Assembly: GCA_020137815.1 (NCBI GenBank)
Contig: CM035350.1
Coordinates: 4,038,418 to 4,102,417, forward strand
Source: Hormiphora californensis
Taxonomy: Eukaryota; Ctenophora; Tentaculata; Cydippida; Pleurobrachiidae
Length of the DNA stretch: 64,000 nucleotides
Reading direction: 5' to 3'
Positions 25,901 to 36,702 of this stretch are shown in pieces (the stretch's first letter is position 1; each line of letters starts with the position of its first letter). Both the position numbers and the translations under genes were made by a program. Under the pieces are notes generated by a model. It did not search any database. It saw nothing but the letters and a program-made list of their open reading frames with translations, and was not told where the DNA came from.

Positions 25901-26816
25901 AAGGTGAACGGTTTTGGTCGTCTTTGTTCCATCGTGATTCCACCGCAATCTAAAGCAAGGAAATTGAGCTGATAACAAGAGTTGTTTGGGGTATAAATAC
26001 AAAGTACTCGAGTATTTGTGGTTAGCATACCCGGGTTCTTTTTTTGTAAGTTGGTCCCTTACGAACATTTGATATGATGACAATGAAATCATATAGAATT
26101 CTATGAAACTTATTATATTGATACCAACCTTTGCGTTTGTTACAAGCATTGATCGCCTGTCTGAGGTTGTTATAACCTATACGTCTTCCGCCACTGTAGC
26201 CTCCAAGATACTTTCCAGGGTGCTTCAAGTACCCGCGAGGGGGTCCTCTGGGTCCGCGAGGGGGTCCACGAGGGGGTCCTCTTGGTCCACGAGGAGGTCC
26301 TCTGGGTCCGCGAGGGGGTCCTCTTGGTCCGCGAGGGGGTCCTCTTGGTCCACGAGGAGGTCCTCTGGGTCCCCGAGGGGGTCCTCTGGGTCCTCTGTGC
26401 CCGCGAGGGGGTCCTCTGGGTCCTCTGTGCCCGCGAGGGGGTCCTCTTGGTCCACGAGGAGGTCCTCTGGGTCCCCGAGGGGGTCCTCTGGGTCCTCTGG
26501 GTCCTCTGGGTCCCCGAGGGGGTCCTCTGGGTCCTCTGTGCCCGCGAGGGGGTCCTCTGGGTCCGCGAGGGGGACCTCTGGGTCCACGAGGAGGTCCTCT
26601 GGGTCCGCGAGGGGGACCCCGACCTCTTCGATGCCGACCTCTTCGATGCCGTCTGTCCTCTGCTGCTGAAATCTCTTCAGCTGAAATCTCAGCTACGGAA
26701 ACAGGGACAGCTGTAATTCCTGCTGCTACACCGGCTGTTCCTGATTCGCTCGCTAGCTCATCCGTGGCGTTAGCCAGGACGGCCAACAGCACAAGAAGCG
26801 CTGTTGATCGTAACAT
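588..26816 (-). CDS. Giant secreted mosaic lectin (tectonin / F-type lectin / galectin / PAN), 54 exons
   Basis: I joined 54 exons, all with GT donors and AG acceptors and with every junction phase matching, from ATG at 26814-26816 to TGA at 588-590. Exon lengths sum to 19,409 nt, or about 6,468 codons once five indel sites (near 3460-3478, 4173, 6589-6593, 11761 and 14031) are allowed for. Order: signal peptide, Arg/Pro/Gly stalk, cysteine module, six tectonin propellers, four [F-type lectin]n-galectin-PAN blocks, four more F-type lectins, cysteine modules, one propeller, cysteine module. No transmembrane segment is visible after the signal peptide, so it is probably secreted, and it is very rich in Lys and Arg. 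Family knowledge: F-type lectins bind fucose, galectins bind beta-galactosides, tectonin propellers bind glycans, and PAN domains bind proteins or sugars. Its role in adhesion, aggregation or defence is inference. Block details and exon coordinates are in the next entries. Confidence 0.85.
2045..3110 (-). CDS. Lectin exons 48-50: tandem unrecognised cysteine modules
   Basis: Exons: 2949-3110, 2654-2881, 2045-2573. They encode about four tandem copies of a module of roughly 75-80 residues. Its core is A-x3-C-x5-C-x-GV (for example [15 protein letters not shown] and [15 protein letters not shown]), preceded by Tyr/Trp/Gly-rich sequence and followed by Y-x-L-x2-G and a Tyr-Ile-x-Tyr stretch. I do not recognise it as a named family. 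Related single copies occur at the very N-terminus of the protein ([14 protein letters not shown]) and at its C-terminus, so the module brackets the whole molecule. Splice phases agree (1/2 nt at each junction). The acceptor of exon 49 lies in a pyrimidine tract and its exact base is the least certain in the gene. Confidence 0.7.
3217..4894 (-). CDS. Lectin exons 45-47: F-type lectin domains 19 (second half) to 22
   Basis: Exons: 4747-4894, 4525-4654, 3217-4419; the first half of domain 19 is in exon 44. Each domain is about 140 residues, opening with LLS...[15 protein letters not shown] and closing with [10 protein letters not shown]. All four carry the variant site R-x-D-x-CC-x2-R, with one residue more than the classic motif. 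Domain 22 has also lost the upstream histidine. Exon 47 contains two frame breaks: one base missing at about 4173, and two extra bases between about 3460 and 3478. Its length (1203 nt) is off by exactly the net +1 these predict. Whether these are sequencing errors or real lesions cannot be told here; similar indels in housekeeping genes in this window favour error. Confidence 0.75.
4995..7910 (-). CDS. Lectin exons 42-44: F-type lectin domains 15-18, galectin 4, PAN 4
   Basis: Exons: 6038-7910, 5755-5928, 4995-5606. The 1,873-nt exon 42 holds four F-type lectin domains back to back, then the first third of a galectin domain ([18 protein letters not shown]). Exon 43 is the galectin core. Here the sugar-binding His and Asn-Pro-Arg of the family are replaced (WFSPQP), although the following KWGKE is kept, so this galectin is probably not a typical galactose binder. 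Exon 44 ends the galectin, then encodes a six-cysteine PAN/Apple domain ([12 protein letters not shown]...GRC-type spacing) and the start of lectin domain 19. Domains 16 and 17 have lost the upstream His. One base is missing in a T run at 6589-6593; the exon length agrees with a -1 shift. Confidence 0.78.
8000..14684 (-). CDS. Lectin exons 28-41: F-type lectin domains 5-14, galectin 3, PAN 3
   Basis: Exons: 14253-14684, 13991-14177, 13676-13897, 13177-13460, 12932-13079, 12173-12737, 11918-12047, 10829-11832, 10426-10691, 10017-10312, 9529-9806, 8721-9328, 8348-8618, 8000-8224. Ten F-type lectin domains in a row are followed by a galectin (H-F-N-G-R in place of H-F-N-P-R, KWGKE kept) and a PAN domain. 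Domains 7, 8 and 9 keep the full fucose-site signature H-X26-R-x-D-x4-R; 5, 12 and 13 keep R-x-D-x4-R with loops of varying length; 10 and 14 have the one-residue-longer form; 11 has lost the acidic residue and both cysteines (RAEAPQR). Exon 29 has one extra base near 14031 (creating a stop) and exon 35 one near 11761; in both, exon length is off by exactly +1. Confidence 0.8.
14792..16995 (-). CDS. Lectin exons 21-27: F-type lectin domains 3-4, galectin 2, PAN 2
   Basis: Exons: 16863-16995, 16199-16754, 15882-16104, 15649-15854, 15359-15538, 15120-15228, 14792-15010. Domains 3 (RQDCCVQR) and 4 (RVDCCHNR) keep the fucose-site residues, and in domain 4 the spacing from His to Arg is the classic 26. 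The galectin spans four exons and has an intact HFNPRP, VLNS and W-Q-R-E core. The PAN domain fills one 219-nt exon whose both ends are in phase 1, the same phase as the neighbouring lectin-domain borders, which fits exon shuffling. No frame breaks were found in this block. Confidence 0.82.
17079..19673 (-). CDS. Lectin exons 14-20: tectonin/F-type hybrid exon, F-type lectin domains 1-2, galectin 1, PAN 1
   Basis: Exons: 19294-19673, 18883-19178, 18524-18709, 17908-18347, 17648-17827, 17424-17532, 17079-17300. Exon 14 is a hybrid: its first half is the same as the first half of the tectonin array exon, closing propeller six, and then it runs directly into F-type lectin domain 1. Domain 1 carries RMDCCHNR with a longer loop. 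Domain 2 has RWDCCGEK, close to the textbook RGDCCGER of eel fucolectin, but lacks the upstream His. Galectin 1 has an intact HFNPRP and a W-A-K-E core and ends where the PAN exon begins. The order F-F-galectin-PAN is the basic super-module of the protein. Confidence 0.82.
19294..25949 (-). CDS. Lectin exons 2-14: tandem array of six six-bladed tectonin propellers
   Basis: Exons: 25540-25949, 25213-25416, 24592-25128, 24254-24457, 23637-24173, 23311-23514, 22670-23206, 22341-22544, 21032-21568, 20709-20912, 20080-20616, 19757-19960, then the start of 19294-19673. A 204-nt exon (two blades) alternates with a 537-nt exon (four blades). All are phase 0 at both ends, so any unit can be duplicated without breaking the frame. 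The repeat is ~950 bp including introns, and the encoded 247 residues are almost identical in every copy. Two blades of exon 2 plus 2+4 per unit plus two in exon 14 make 36 blades, which is six closed propellers. Tectonin propellers are glycan-binding folds, as in tachylectin-1 and fish-egg lectins. The near identity suggests recent duplication or gene conversion. Confidence 0.88.
21613..22278. mobile_element. 666-bp TA-flanked DNA transposon relic (pogo/Tigger-like)
   Basis: The element lies in an intron of the propeller array. Its ends are inverted repeats of about 28 bp beginning CCTTATTACCG and containing a TATAACGGAACC phrase. It is flanked by TA on both sides (21611-21612 and 22279-22280). 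The neighbouring repeat unit near 23240-23262 carries the same intron without the element, giving an exact empty site. The interior has only short broken reading frames, so it is a non-autonomous or dead copy. Assignment to the Tc1/mariner/pogo group rests on the TA target and the TIR style. Confidence 0.75.
26129..26816 (-). CDS. Lectin exon 1: signal peptide and GPPRGPR heptad stalk
   Basis: The frame opens further upstream, but the first ATG is at 26814-26816 and is followed at once by a good signal peptide ([17 protein letters not shown], cleavage likely after ANA). About 40 residues rich in Ala/Ser/Glu follow, then a dense Arg/Gly/Pro tract (26220-26640) built from repeats of Gly-Pro-Pro-Arg-Gly-Pro-Arg. 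Glycines are spaced alternately by three and four, so it is not a collagen helix. The exon ends with the first half of a two-cysteine module related to the C-terminal modules. Donor AAAG|GTTGGT leaves one base, which matches exon 2. The long frame on the plus strand here is only a shadow of the repeat. Confidence 0.82.
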
Positions 26817-27565
26817 GAGACTAAACAAGTCTAGTCGATCATGCTATTGTTGGAAATATATGACGTATGTTAACTTGTTGTCAGGCAAAACAAGTCTAGT
26901 ACTAGCTGTCTAGTGTCTAGACCATATGCGTGATCCCACCCTTGAGATCGAATTGTTAAAAACAGCAGTTGCCGACAGGGCGTTTCAGAGAAAGCCTAGA
27001 TTAAACTCATTAATCTGGTGTTGAACTTTATAATTAGACTTCCAATTGTCTACAAAATTCGAATAACAAACCATCCCAGTAGTTTGTATAAAAAAATAAT
27101 GATCTAATCTGCAAAAGCATGACATAATGCAGAAGTCAGCTCAGATAGCTCAGAATTATAATATAATGAACAAAATATTAAGCACTGCAAACCCTGGATT
27201 ATCACCACATAATACTAAGCACAGGAAAGAAAAGCACATAGAGAAGAAGGAGGTGTGTGTGTTTGAAAACTGCTGCAATCAAGGAAATGGTGGATACTAG
27301 CAATGCAGCGGGCTCGTGGGGTGGAGATGGAGCTCCTCTCTATCTCTCATGACTGGAGTTGAGCACTTCGCGCAAACCATGGAAAATGTCAACTATTGGA
27401 TCGATTCATTATATCAGACGCAATAGGAACATGAGTTTAAAAGTGTCAGCATTTAGAGTCATGCATATAATGCTGATATGATGCTCAAAAAGTACGTTGA
27501 AATACATGGCAGTTTTGAAGAGACTTTTCCTTTCCCTTACCCACGTTCACTGCTATGCGAAGGGT
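26817..27565. other. 5' flank of the lectin gene, no gene seen
   Basis: This should hold the promoter and 5' UTR of the lectin. A TATATATTT-like stretch lies on the minus strand about 40 bases before the ATG (near 26855), and the phrase caagtctagt occurs twice (near 26826 and 26889). Neither is strong enough to call as a promoter element. No reading frame of interest is present. Confidence 0.3.
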
Positions 27566-27722
<157 letters not shown>

Positions 27723-29959
27723 AAAATATTTCACATACCAATTGTTTATCGCCACCTCAATTCTCTTCTAGCCAAAGTAATTGTTCAAGTGGAACGAGAT
27801 TGAGGAATAAAAATACAGAAAAAATATGTTTTTACCGCCCGTACTGGCGTTTTTCCGGTCAACCCGAACAGTTCTCTCACGGAATCGAGTATTAGGAAAT
27901 CAGGGAAGTTGTTCAAAGGGTTCAAATTCAAACTTCACTGGCTCCCTCCCACACTGTTTCGAATTGTCAGACCATGGGCCAGGATTGTTTAATTAGCGTC
28001 TAACCGATTCCATATATCCGTTACAATGTATCTTGAACATTTCCGGGTTTCAAAGATCTCTCTCTGAAATCACAGCTTGTAAACGGGTGTGTGTTTCCTG
28101 GTATGTGCCCCAGTGTTTATGTCACACTCTTTATGTCACACTCAGAACACGTGTGTTTTGTAGGCACCTTGAGATTACCAACGCACACGTGTGTGACTTC
28201 CGCGTACTTATATCAAGTGGTATACCTACCGGATAGTTCAGCTCTATATCATAGTATCCAGTATTTCTGTCCGGAGCGCCCCGTTTCTATCTATATGTGG
28301 CCCGTTGCCCATAGGGTCCCCTACATATTTGCCATGCTATGCAGTCTGTCCATTTGGCGGGCCGTCCGCCTCAGTAAGCCTTAACGGCTGATGTGAGAGC
28401 CGACAGACTGCAGCACTGGAAACATGTTAACTACATGTGACATGTGTCTGGCCTTTTCCCTGGTATCTTGTAGGACAGTGTACAGGGTATTCGGGCATAT
28501 CGGGTATATCAGGTATATCGGGTACATTGGGTACATTGGGTATATCGGGTGGAGCTGTTGCTTCCTTGCATTATAGTTCCACCCGGGAGGGTCGAACATG
28601 GCAAGTTTCACCTCACTACTATTTCCCACACCCTCACAAGCATCAACCAAGGATCAGGCATGCCATGCATTGTATCGTGAGATATGGAATGTAGGGGGGA
28701 CATGATGCCCCATCCAATTAGCAAACACATCCAATTAACAATTGTGTGCGTCATAACGCAGCTCGGGGTTCACGGGTAAGTTGCGGTATACGGAAATATG
28801 GCACTGCTTGTCAAGTGAATTGAAATCCAGTCCAATCAGGATGAGAGAGAAAGAGAGAGAGAGAGAGGTGAGATAATGAAAGAGAGAGGTGAGAGAGGTA
28901 TTTGTAATGCGATTAAATTGGGGGGATACGAGACAATTGCGGTCACTAGCTCTGTCATGTCTCACACACACCCAATTTAGGCACTCAATCACGTCAAGAT
29001 ATATAAGCGATGGGGGGACCAGTCTGTCACCGCACCACCCTATCAGTACTGTCATGTGTCAGCTCTTTATATAATGTCCCCCCCCCCACAATTGCTCCGT
29101 GTGCCCCTGTTCCACCCTGTCAGATCCACCCTTATCAGTGTTTTATCCTATTCTCTCTCTCTTGTGTTTCATCCTATTGGCTATCGCCCTATTACCGCGT
29201 ATCTTGTATTGGCTATCGCCCTATTACCTGGTATCTTGTACCCTAACAAAGCCCTATCGGTATCATCATCCCCTTCTGCAGCACAAGTGACAGTCTATCT
29301 CTCTCAATCATCACACTGCAATTGCTGCAGTAGCATGATGGCTCTGCAGTTTTCCCAGTATTGTTGTCTTGTCAGTATTTTGTTCCAGGCACTGGTTCTC
29401 TCTCCCTCTCTCTGTCTCCCCCCTGACACAATTAGGGGGTGCGTGAGAATTTACAATAATTCCAACCTCCTCTCATGAAGTGTGTCGTCAGCCTATCACC
29501 ATCCCCTTCCATGTCAGTACCTTGTTGTTTCCTTAACTTATCTCTCTTTCAGTGACTTTCTACTTTCTTCAGTGTGTCAGTTCACAGGTTCTGTTGGTTG
29601 TTCAGCTAGCCTGATTTAGAAATTTTTGGCCTCCAGGTTCCGGATTTCTTCCTATTATTAGTATGACCCTATTCTGTAGAGGTTATTCCACTGAATTATT
29701 TCTGCAATGGTATCTCATGACAATATGCTACAATAAATCTGTGATTGCCTCTTACAATTTCCAAATCTAACTAGGTCTTTAAAATGCGTGCAAGGTATTC
29801 CCGCTAACTAGAAATATCTCTCCCGGGGCCCCTTTCTTAATTAGCTATTCAAAGTTGTCAATGGTCAATCGGGGATCAATCAGAGTAGGGTAATCGATTA
29901 TTGTTACCCCTTCTAATTAGGAATATATTCGCTTCTTGATCGATAATTGTCGATATATA

Positions 29960-30872
29960 CTAGGCTGTCCAGTAAATAATTTCGTTGGGCTTTTCTGGGA
30001 AAATGGTTTAAGATAGAGCAAAATGGACTTCACCACTGTTTTTAGCACTCGATTTTGAATCGGAATACAATGCCTGATATCGGTATGTGGTTGTTCTCGG
30101 TTCCCAGCAGGCTATTTTCTCTGCCCCACTTTTGTTGCTGCTGCACGGGGTTACCAAAGTTTTCTAAACGCTGCCCTATGAAAACTGGTTCAGTCTTTTT
30201 AGCTCCTATGGTGCTTAATCGATAGCAAATTGTCTAAGGATGAGCTATGTTTGCGATTTTAGGCTCTAGGTGTTGACTTATAACCTCTAGAACAGTTAAT
30301 GTAACATGAAAAAGCGTCAAAGTGCAAAAAAATTGGGCCTGTTTTACGGGTTTTTTTGAAAACATCAATAACTCACTTTTTAAGTCAACCAATCACATAA
30401 TTGGGTTCACTACGTCTTAGAACTGACTTAGAACTAACTCTTACTGCAGAGTTTTTGATTATAAGCCAATTCTGATGAGACCCGGAAGTAAAAGTTTCTA
30501 ACTTTGACCAAAAATTTTTGGAAGCCCATTGCTCAGTGAAAAATAAAGATAGGATATTTTATTACACCTCAAACGAAAGATAATTGTCTAATGAACAAGC
30601 TTGATGTAACAAAACATCACTCATGTACAATTTTTAAGAAATACAGCAGGTTTAGTACTAAAACTTGAAAATCGTGATTTTCCATATGCAGCAGCAACGA
30701 GAGTGGGGTATAGAAAGAGGCCTCGTGGGAACCGAGAACAACCACATTCCGATATCAGGCATTATATTCCGATACAAAATCGAGTGCTAAAAACAGTGGT
30801 GAAGTCCATTTTGCTTTATCTTAAACCATTTTCCCAGAAAAGCCCAACGAAATTATTTACTGGACAGCCTAG
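29960..30872. mobile_element. 913-bp long-TIR element flanked by TA (mariner-type MITE)
   Basis: The two ends are inverted copies of each other for roughly 185 bp (about 29960-30150 and 30690-30872) and more than 90% alike by eye. They begin CTAGGCTGTCCAGTAAA and have TA immediately outside on each side (29958-29959 and 30873-30874). The interior has no reading frame that could be a transposase. TIR start and target site resemble mariner-family elements, but with far longer inverted repeats, so it is best called a non-autonomous foldback/MITE derivative. Confidence 0.8.
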
Positions 30873-31511
30873 TATGTGCCACTAAATATATCTCCTCTCC
30901 ATTTAAAAGATCCATTCTCTCAGCACTGGATCTCTCTCTCTCTCTCTCTCTCATTTCCATCTATTGCCAGTTTTAGTATTGCTAGCGGGGTGCTGCTTCA
31001 TAGTATTTGGGATCGCCGCTCTTTGTATGGGAATTTGATTTAGTAATATCCCTCCCCGGCCCTCTCTCTCTCTCTCTGTAATGAGAGGGGCGCGTGCCAC
31101 CAGTCAGTGGTAACATGCACACATCTCCATACTAGAACCGACCCCCCCCCTCTCTCTCTCAATCGCCCTCTATGAATTTACATTAATTGACATAGTGGTT
31201 GAGGAGAGAGAGAGGGCTTAAGTGGCAACCCGTGCCCCGCTCAATATTCAAAATTTATTGGTAGAGTAGTAGCAGGGGTGTCGTGTGTGTGCTGAGCCCG
31301 CGTACCCTTCAGGGTCACCTCGACAACCCTCAGGGTTGGAAGGCACGCGAGTGAACTTAATTAAGGTGGATCTCTCTATCTCTCTCTTTCTCTCTCTCTC
31401 TCTCTAACTATAGAGACACTATACTATCATGCTCTCTCTCCTCCCCGGATTATTCTTGGCGTATCGGGGTGAGCAGGACACATAAATCTTCTCCTCTTTC
31501 TAAAACCTGGT

Positions 31512-31596
<85 letters not shown>

Positions 31597-31994
31597 TCTC
31601 TCTCACAACTCAACTCTTCTCCCGTTCCTCCCTCCTCCAGTGACCTATGCTGATGCTCCCATGTTCCCCAAGTCTGTCTCACTATCTCAGTATTTCGTGG
31701 TGGCGGCACTCTTCTATTTCTCACCACCATCATCACCATGTTATAGTTCTCGTGTCACCATGATATAATACTCCCTTCAGTTTTAGAACTCTCCCAATAT
31801 GCCCCCGATTTGGTACAAATACCAACTGTCTATTTTAAAAACGAGGGGAGCCACGTTCTGCAGACCTTTCCCACTATTCACCACCACACATTTGTGTGTG
31901 TTGTCTATATTCTGGTGCATTAGTGCGGATGCATGACACGCGTTCCCATGTCCCCATCATCACCAGAACTATACAGAGAGAGAAAGAGGGAGAG

Positions 31995-32047
<53 letters not shown>

Positions 32048-32845
32048 AGATAGAGAGAGAGAGAGAGAGAGAGGAGAGGAGAGAGAGAGAGAGAGAAAGG
32101 TGGATAGAGAGAGAGGTCCCTTATTCTTAATCCCACACTCTTTTGTTACAAGAATATTGGACGGCCCCCATTGGCCATCACCCAGCATACCGGCCCCACA
32201 TCCCCAAATCATTCATCATCATTCAAATTTAATAATACAAATCATACCATTGCAATACCATCAAAGGGGGTCATCGGTAAAAGCCCCCTGAGGGATCTCC
32301 TCACACAATCACAGTACCATGATACTCGCCCCCTCTCTTCTTTATGGATCAAGGGGGGTCCTCACACATCCATGGCATAGTGTGTGTTTAGAGGTACTAT
32401 GGGGGACGTGTTTTGTGAAATCGGTTAACCAATCATATATCGCCACCGCAGTCACGTGATATTACAGCTCTGCAAATTTACATATATTGTGTGTCTCTCT
32501 ACTCTGAATAAGGAATAATGCCTTTCTGATCTTAGAAAGAGGTGCTTTAAGAAGGGGGATTGGGAGAGCGGGGCACACAAACAGGAGAGAGAGAGAGAGA
32601 GCTAATTAGTCGCTAATGAGATCTCTCTTTCATTTTTCCGTTCACTCTCTCTGTCTTCCTCTCACTCTCTCTCCCCCACGGCGGTGCAGCATTGTTGCCC
32701 TCAGTCCCTGTCTCGTATGACCTGTAAATCTGAGAGAGAGCAGAGATCACGTGGTTTTCACAGTGCCCCATTGGTCGCTGTCCCAATTCTGTAGAGCCCC
32801 TCAATGAAAGAGAGGTGCACGTGGACATTTGAAAAGAGAGAGAGG

Positions 32846-32934
<89 letters not shown>

Positions 32935-33298
32935 CCCTCTCTGATCAAGCAAGATTTATACCCACAATACAGGGAATGACCACGGGTACCCACCTCGGCT
33001 ACGAATGAACAACACGAGTCATGAATAGGAGAAAATTAGCGCCATTGTTTTCTAAACCACCACTGTGTGGGGGGGGGGGGGGGGGGGGGGTGAGAGACAA
33101 CAGGGGGTACCAGGGACGACTAGTGACAGGGAGGAATGATTAGGGCATCTAGCCAACATGCACCACCCACAACTCGGGGTCAATTCAACCTTAACCATCC
33201 GAATTAGAGTAACTATTCACTGCAACTCCTCCACTAAATCAGCCAATTCAATACCCTCCCTCTCACTTCCCTTCTCTAACCCTCTCCCTCTCCTACAG
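30873..33298. other. Repeat-rich intergenic DNA
   Basis: No gene is visible. Contents: CT tracts near 30929-30951 and 31380-31405, a longer (CT)n at about 31513-31586, GA tracts at about 31973-32116 and 32836-32931, and a run of 22 G at 33069-33090. The first exon(s) of the zinc-finger gene that follows should lie here or further upstream, but I could not find an exon ending in the missing Cys-x2-Cys half-finger. Confidence 0.6.
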
Positions 33299-34390
<1,092 letters not shown>

Positions 34391-35783
34391 ATCATGGCTA
34401 TATATTGACAATCTCTTCTTATATTACGTGATTTATTGGACACATACAGTTTTTTGTATCTTTTTTGTCACAGACTGTCACACTGACTGTCACACAGGGT
34501 TTTAGGAAGTTATATGGGGGCTGGAATCCCCACTATATACTTTTTATAAATCTTTTATACTATTCTTATATCGCGTGTTATGATTTCTAATATTTTTATA
34601 CCTCAAAAACGAGGTGCCTGGTGCATTCGTCCAATTTGGCACAGAGTATTTTCATATCTACCACTCTTTTTATCTTATTTGTCTATTTATATCTTTTTAT
34701 CCCCAGAGAGAGAGAGAGATAGGGTTTGGTACGGGACACATATATCGCATTAGACGCGTTTTTCTATATTTATTAACAGTTAGTTAAGTAAATTAACTAA
34801 CAAAATTAGGAAATATAAGTGACACGCACGTGACATGTTGTTTACAGAAGAGAGAATTTGTTTGATGATGTGTTTGGTTTTTTGATTTCTTTGTGTGAAT
34901 TAATTACTGTGTGATTACTATACCATTATCAATATATCATTACTCCAACTAGCTACTAAGTTAATTGGGATTTAGTGATTCCCTGGCCACTATATCATTT
35001 GAGTGGTAGGGCAGCAGGCAGCTGCATCATATATCCCGTTTATATCTTTTGGTAGCAGTCAACTTATGTGTATCTGTTTGTTTGGGTTTTTTGGTCCACC
35101 CTGTGCAGTTATCCCAGTGGGATGTGTGAGCATGTGCAACTTTGTGAGTAACTGATTCAATATCAGTTCACCTTACAGTTGCCGTACCAAGTGAGAATGA
35201 GACCGAGGGTGCTACAATAATTGCTTGTGTCGTGGGTGGATTAAACAAGTTGTTTATTTATCATGTATAAGTATAACTTATTTTCTTATAAAAATGAAAT
35301 CAGATCGTTTCCTTTGGCTCTATTACCCTGTCTCAGTCTGGCGCCGCCAGACCCCATATTGATTCTCGACAGTGCGATCAGATCGGGTCTGGACCGCCAG
35401 AAACTGTCGGGTAGACAATAATGATAATATCTTTGATATCGGGTCTGGCTTTCGCTTAATAAGATTGAGAATCCAAATGGGATTCAATCCCGGACTGAAT
35501 TAGATTTGGAAAAGGCGTGCAGTTGCAAAATTTCGGTCAAATCAAAATAGTGGTTGAAGATTGAATGCTCAATGCTCATACCACACATGATTATGAGCGC
35601 CTCAACATGCCAAGTTCTATTCAAATTAACAAATCTTCATCGGGCGCAGTAAAATGGAAAATATAATGCAAGCGATGCCGCGCAATTTCAAAACTGATGA
35701 AGTAAGGGTTGCGCGCGGCGACACAAAAATACAACTTTTTAATTTTTCAGTTTGGCTCAAAACAGCGAAAAATAGGGATCCCT
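34391..35783. other. AT-rich 3' flank, no gene seen
   Basis: Long AT-rich stretch after the zinc-finger stop codon. The first few hundred bases are probably its 3' UTR. No reading frame, inverted repeat or structured RNA could be supported before the foldback element at 35784. Confidence 0.4.
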
Positions 35784-36172
35784 ATAAGGAACCATAATAA
35801 AGTTCAAGAGCCTCCAAGAGCACCCAAGAGCACACCCGATCGAAGAGAGACCACACCTGAGAGCGTACCACACCCAAAAGAGACCACATCCAAGAGCGCA
35901 CCACCTCCAGAAGACACCACTTCAAGAGCGCACCACATCAAAGAGAGCTCCCCATCCAGAAGATACCACGCGCAGGGGACACCACGCGCAGAAGAGACCA
36001 GCGCGGCGTTGTATTTGCGCGTGCGGTCTCTTCTGCGCGTGGTGTCCCCTGCGCGCGGTATCTTCTGGATGGGGAGCTCTCTTTGATGTGGTGCGCTCTT
36101 GAAGTGGTGTCTTTTGGAGGTGGTGCGCTCTTGGATGGGGTGCGCTCTTGAACTTTATTATGGTTCCTTATT
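35784..36172. repeat. Large imperfect foldback (inverted repeat) with GC-rich loop
   Basis: The left arm (35784-36000) and right arm (36020-36172) are reverse complements: the inner ~115 bp match almost perfectly and the outer ~27 bp match again, the left arm holding extra tandem units of an aagagcgcacca-like phrase. The loop is short and rich in CG. An ORF is open along each arm only because of the repeat. It resembles a foldback transposon. Confidence 0.8.
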
Positions 36173-36702
36173 GGAATGCGCTGCAGCCCCCTCATGCGCG
36201 CACCCCCGCAACGAGGGGACTGGAGGGAATGCCGCGCGCGCGTTTGGCCTGAGCCCGGCTGGGTCGAAAATAACTTTGCGAGCGAAAAAACGGCGGTGCT
36301 TATAACTCTGGCCCCTGAAGTCCGTTTTGCTTGATTCTTTCACTAGCTGTTAGATCTGACAATTATCTACCTTGCTGTTTTTGAGAGAAGTTAATTGGAC
36401 TTGAGGAGGCTGAGCAATAGCCGTTCAAAGATTGGTTGTTTTCAAAAAGTGACGTCACAGATCCCTGCAGGGACACTTTGTTTCAAATTTGAATTAAAAT
36501 CTCAAATTTTTTTATTTTACCGCACTCGATTTTGCGGAGTTTGGTTCATATCTCCTGTTCCTGATAAGATAGAGGCCTGAAACCGGTTGCATTTGAAAGC
36601 TGTTATCTTCCTCTTTCCAACGCTACCAAAACGATTTCTGTACCTTATCTGGAACCGGAGATATGATTGATTATGTATTCCCCCCCAGCGCGGTATTCCC
36701 TC

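Noticed and set aside
26220-26640. Collagen-like domain in lectin exon 1
   Set aside because: Glycine is not at every third residue; spacing alternates between three and four.
26103-26716. Plus-strand Ser/Gly and Val/Leu-rich frames
   Set aside because: They are shadows of the GC-rich heptad repeat on the opposite strand, which has a signal peptide and matching splice phases.
35709-36195. Genes on both strands encoding Pro/Arg/Ser-rich peptides
   Set aside because: They run along the arms of an inverted repeat, and the same peptide appears on both strands for that reason.
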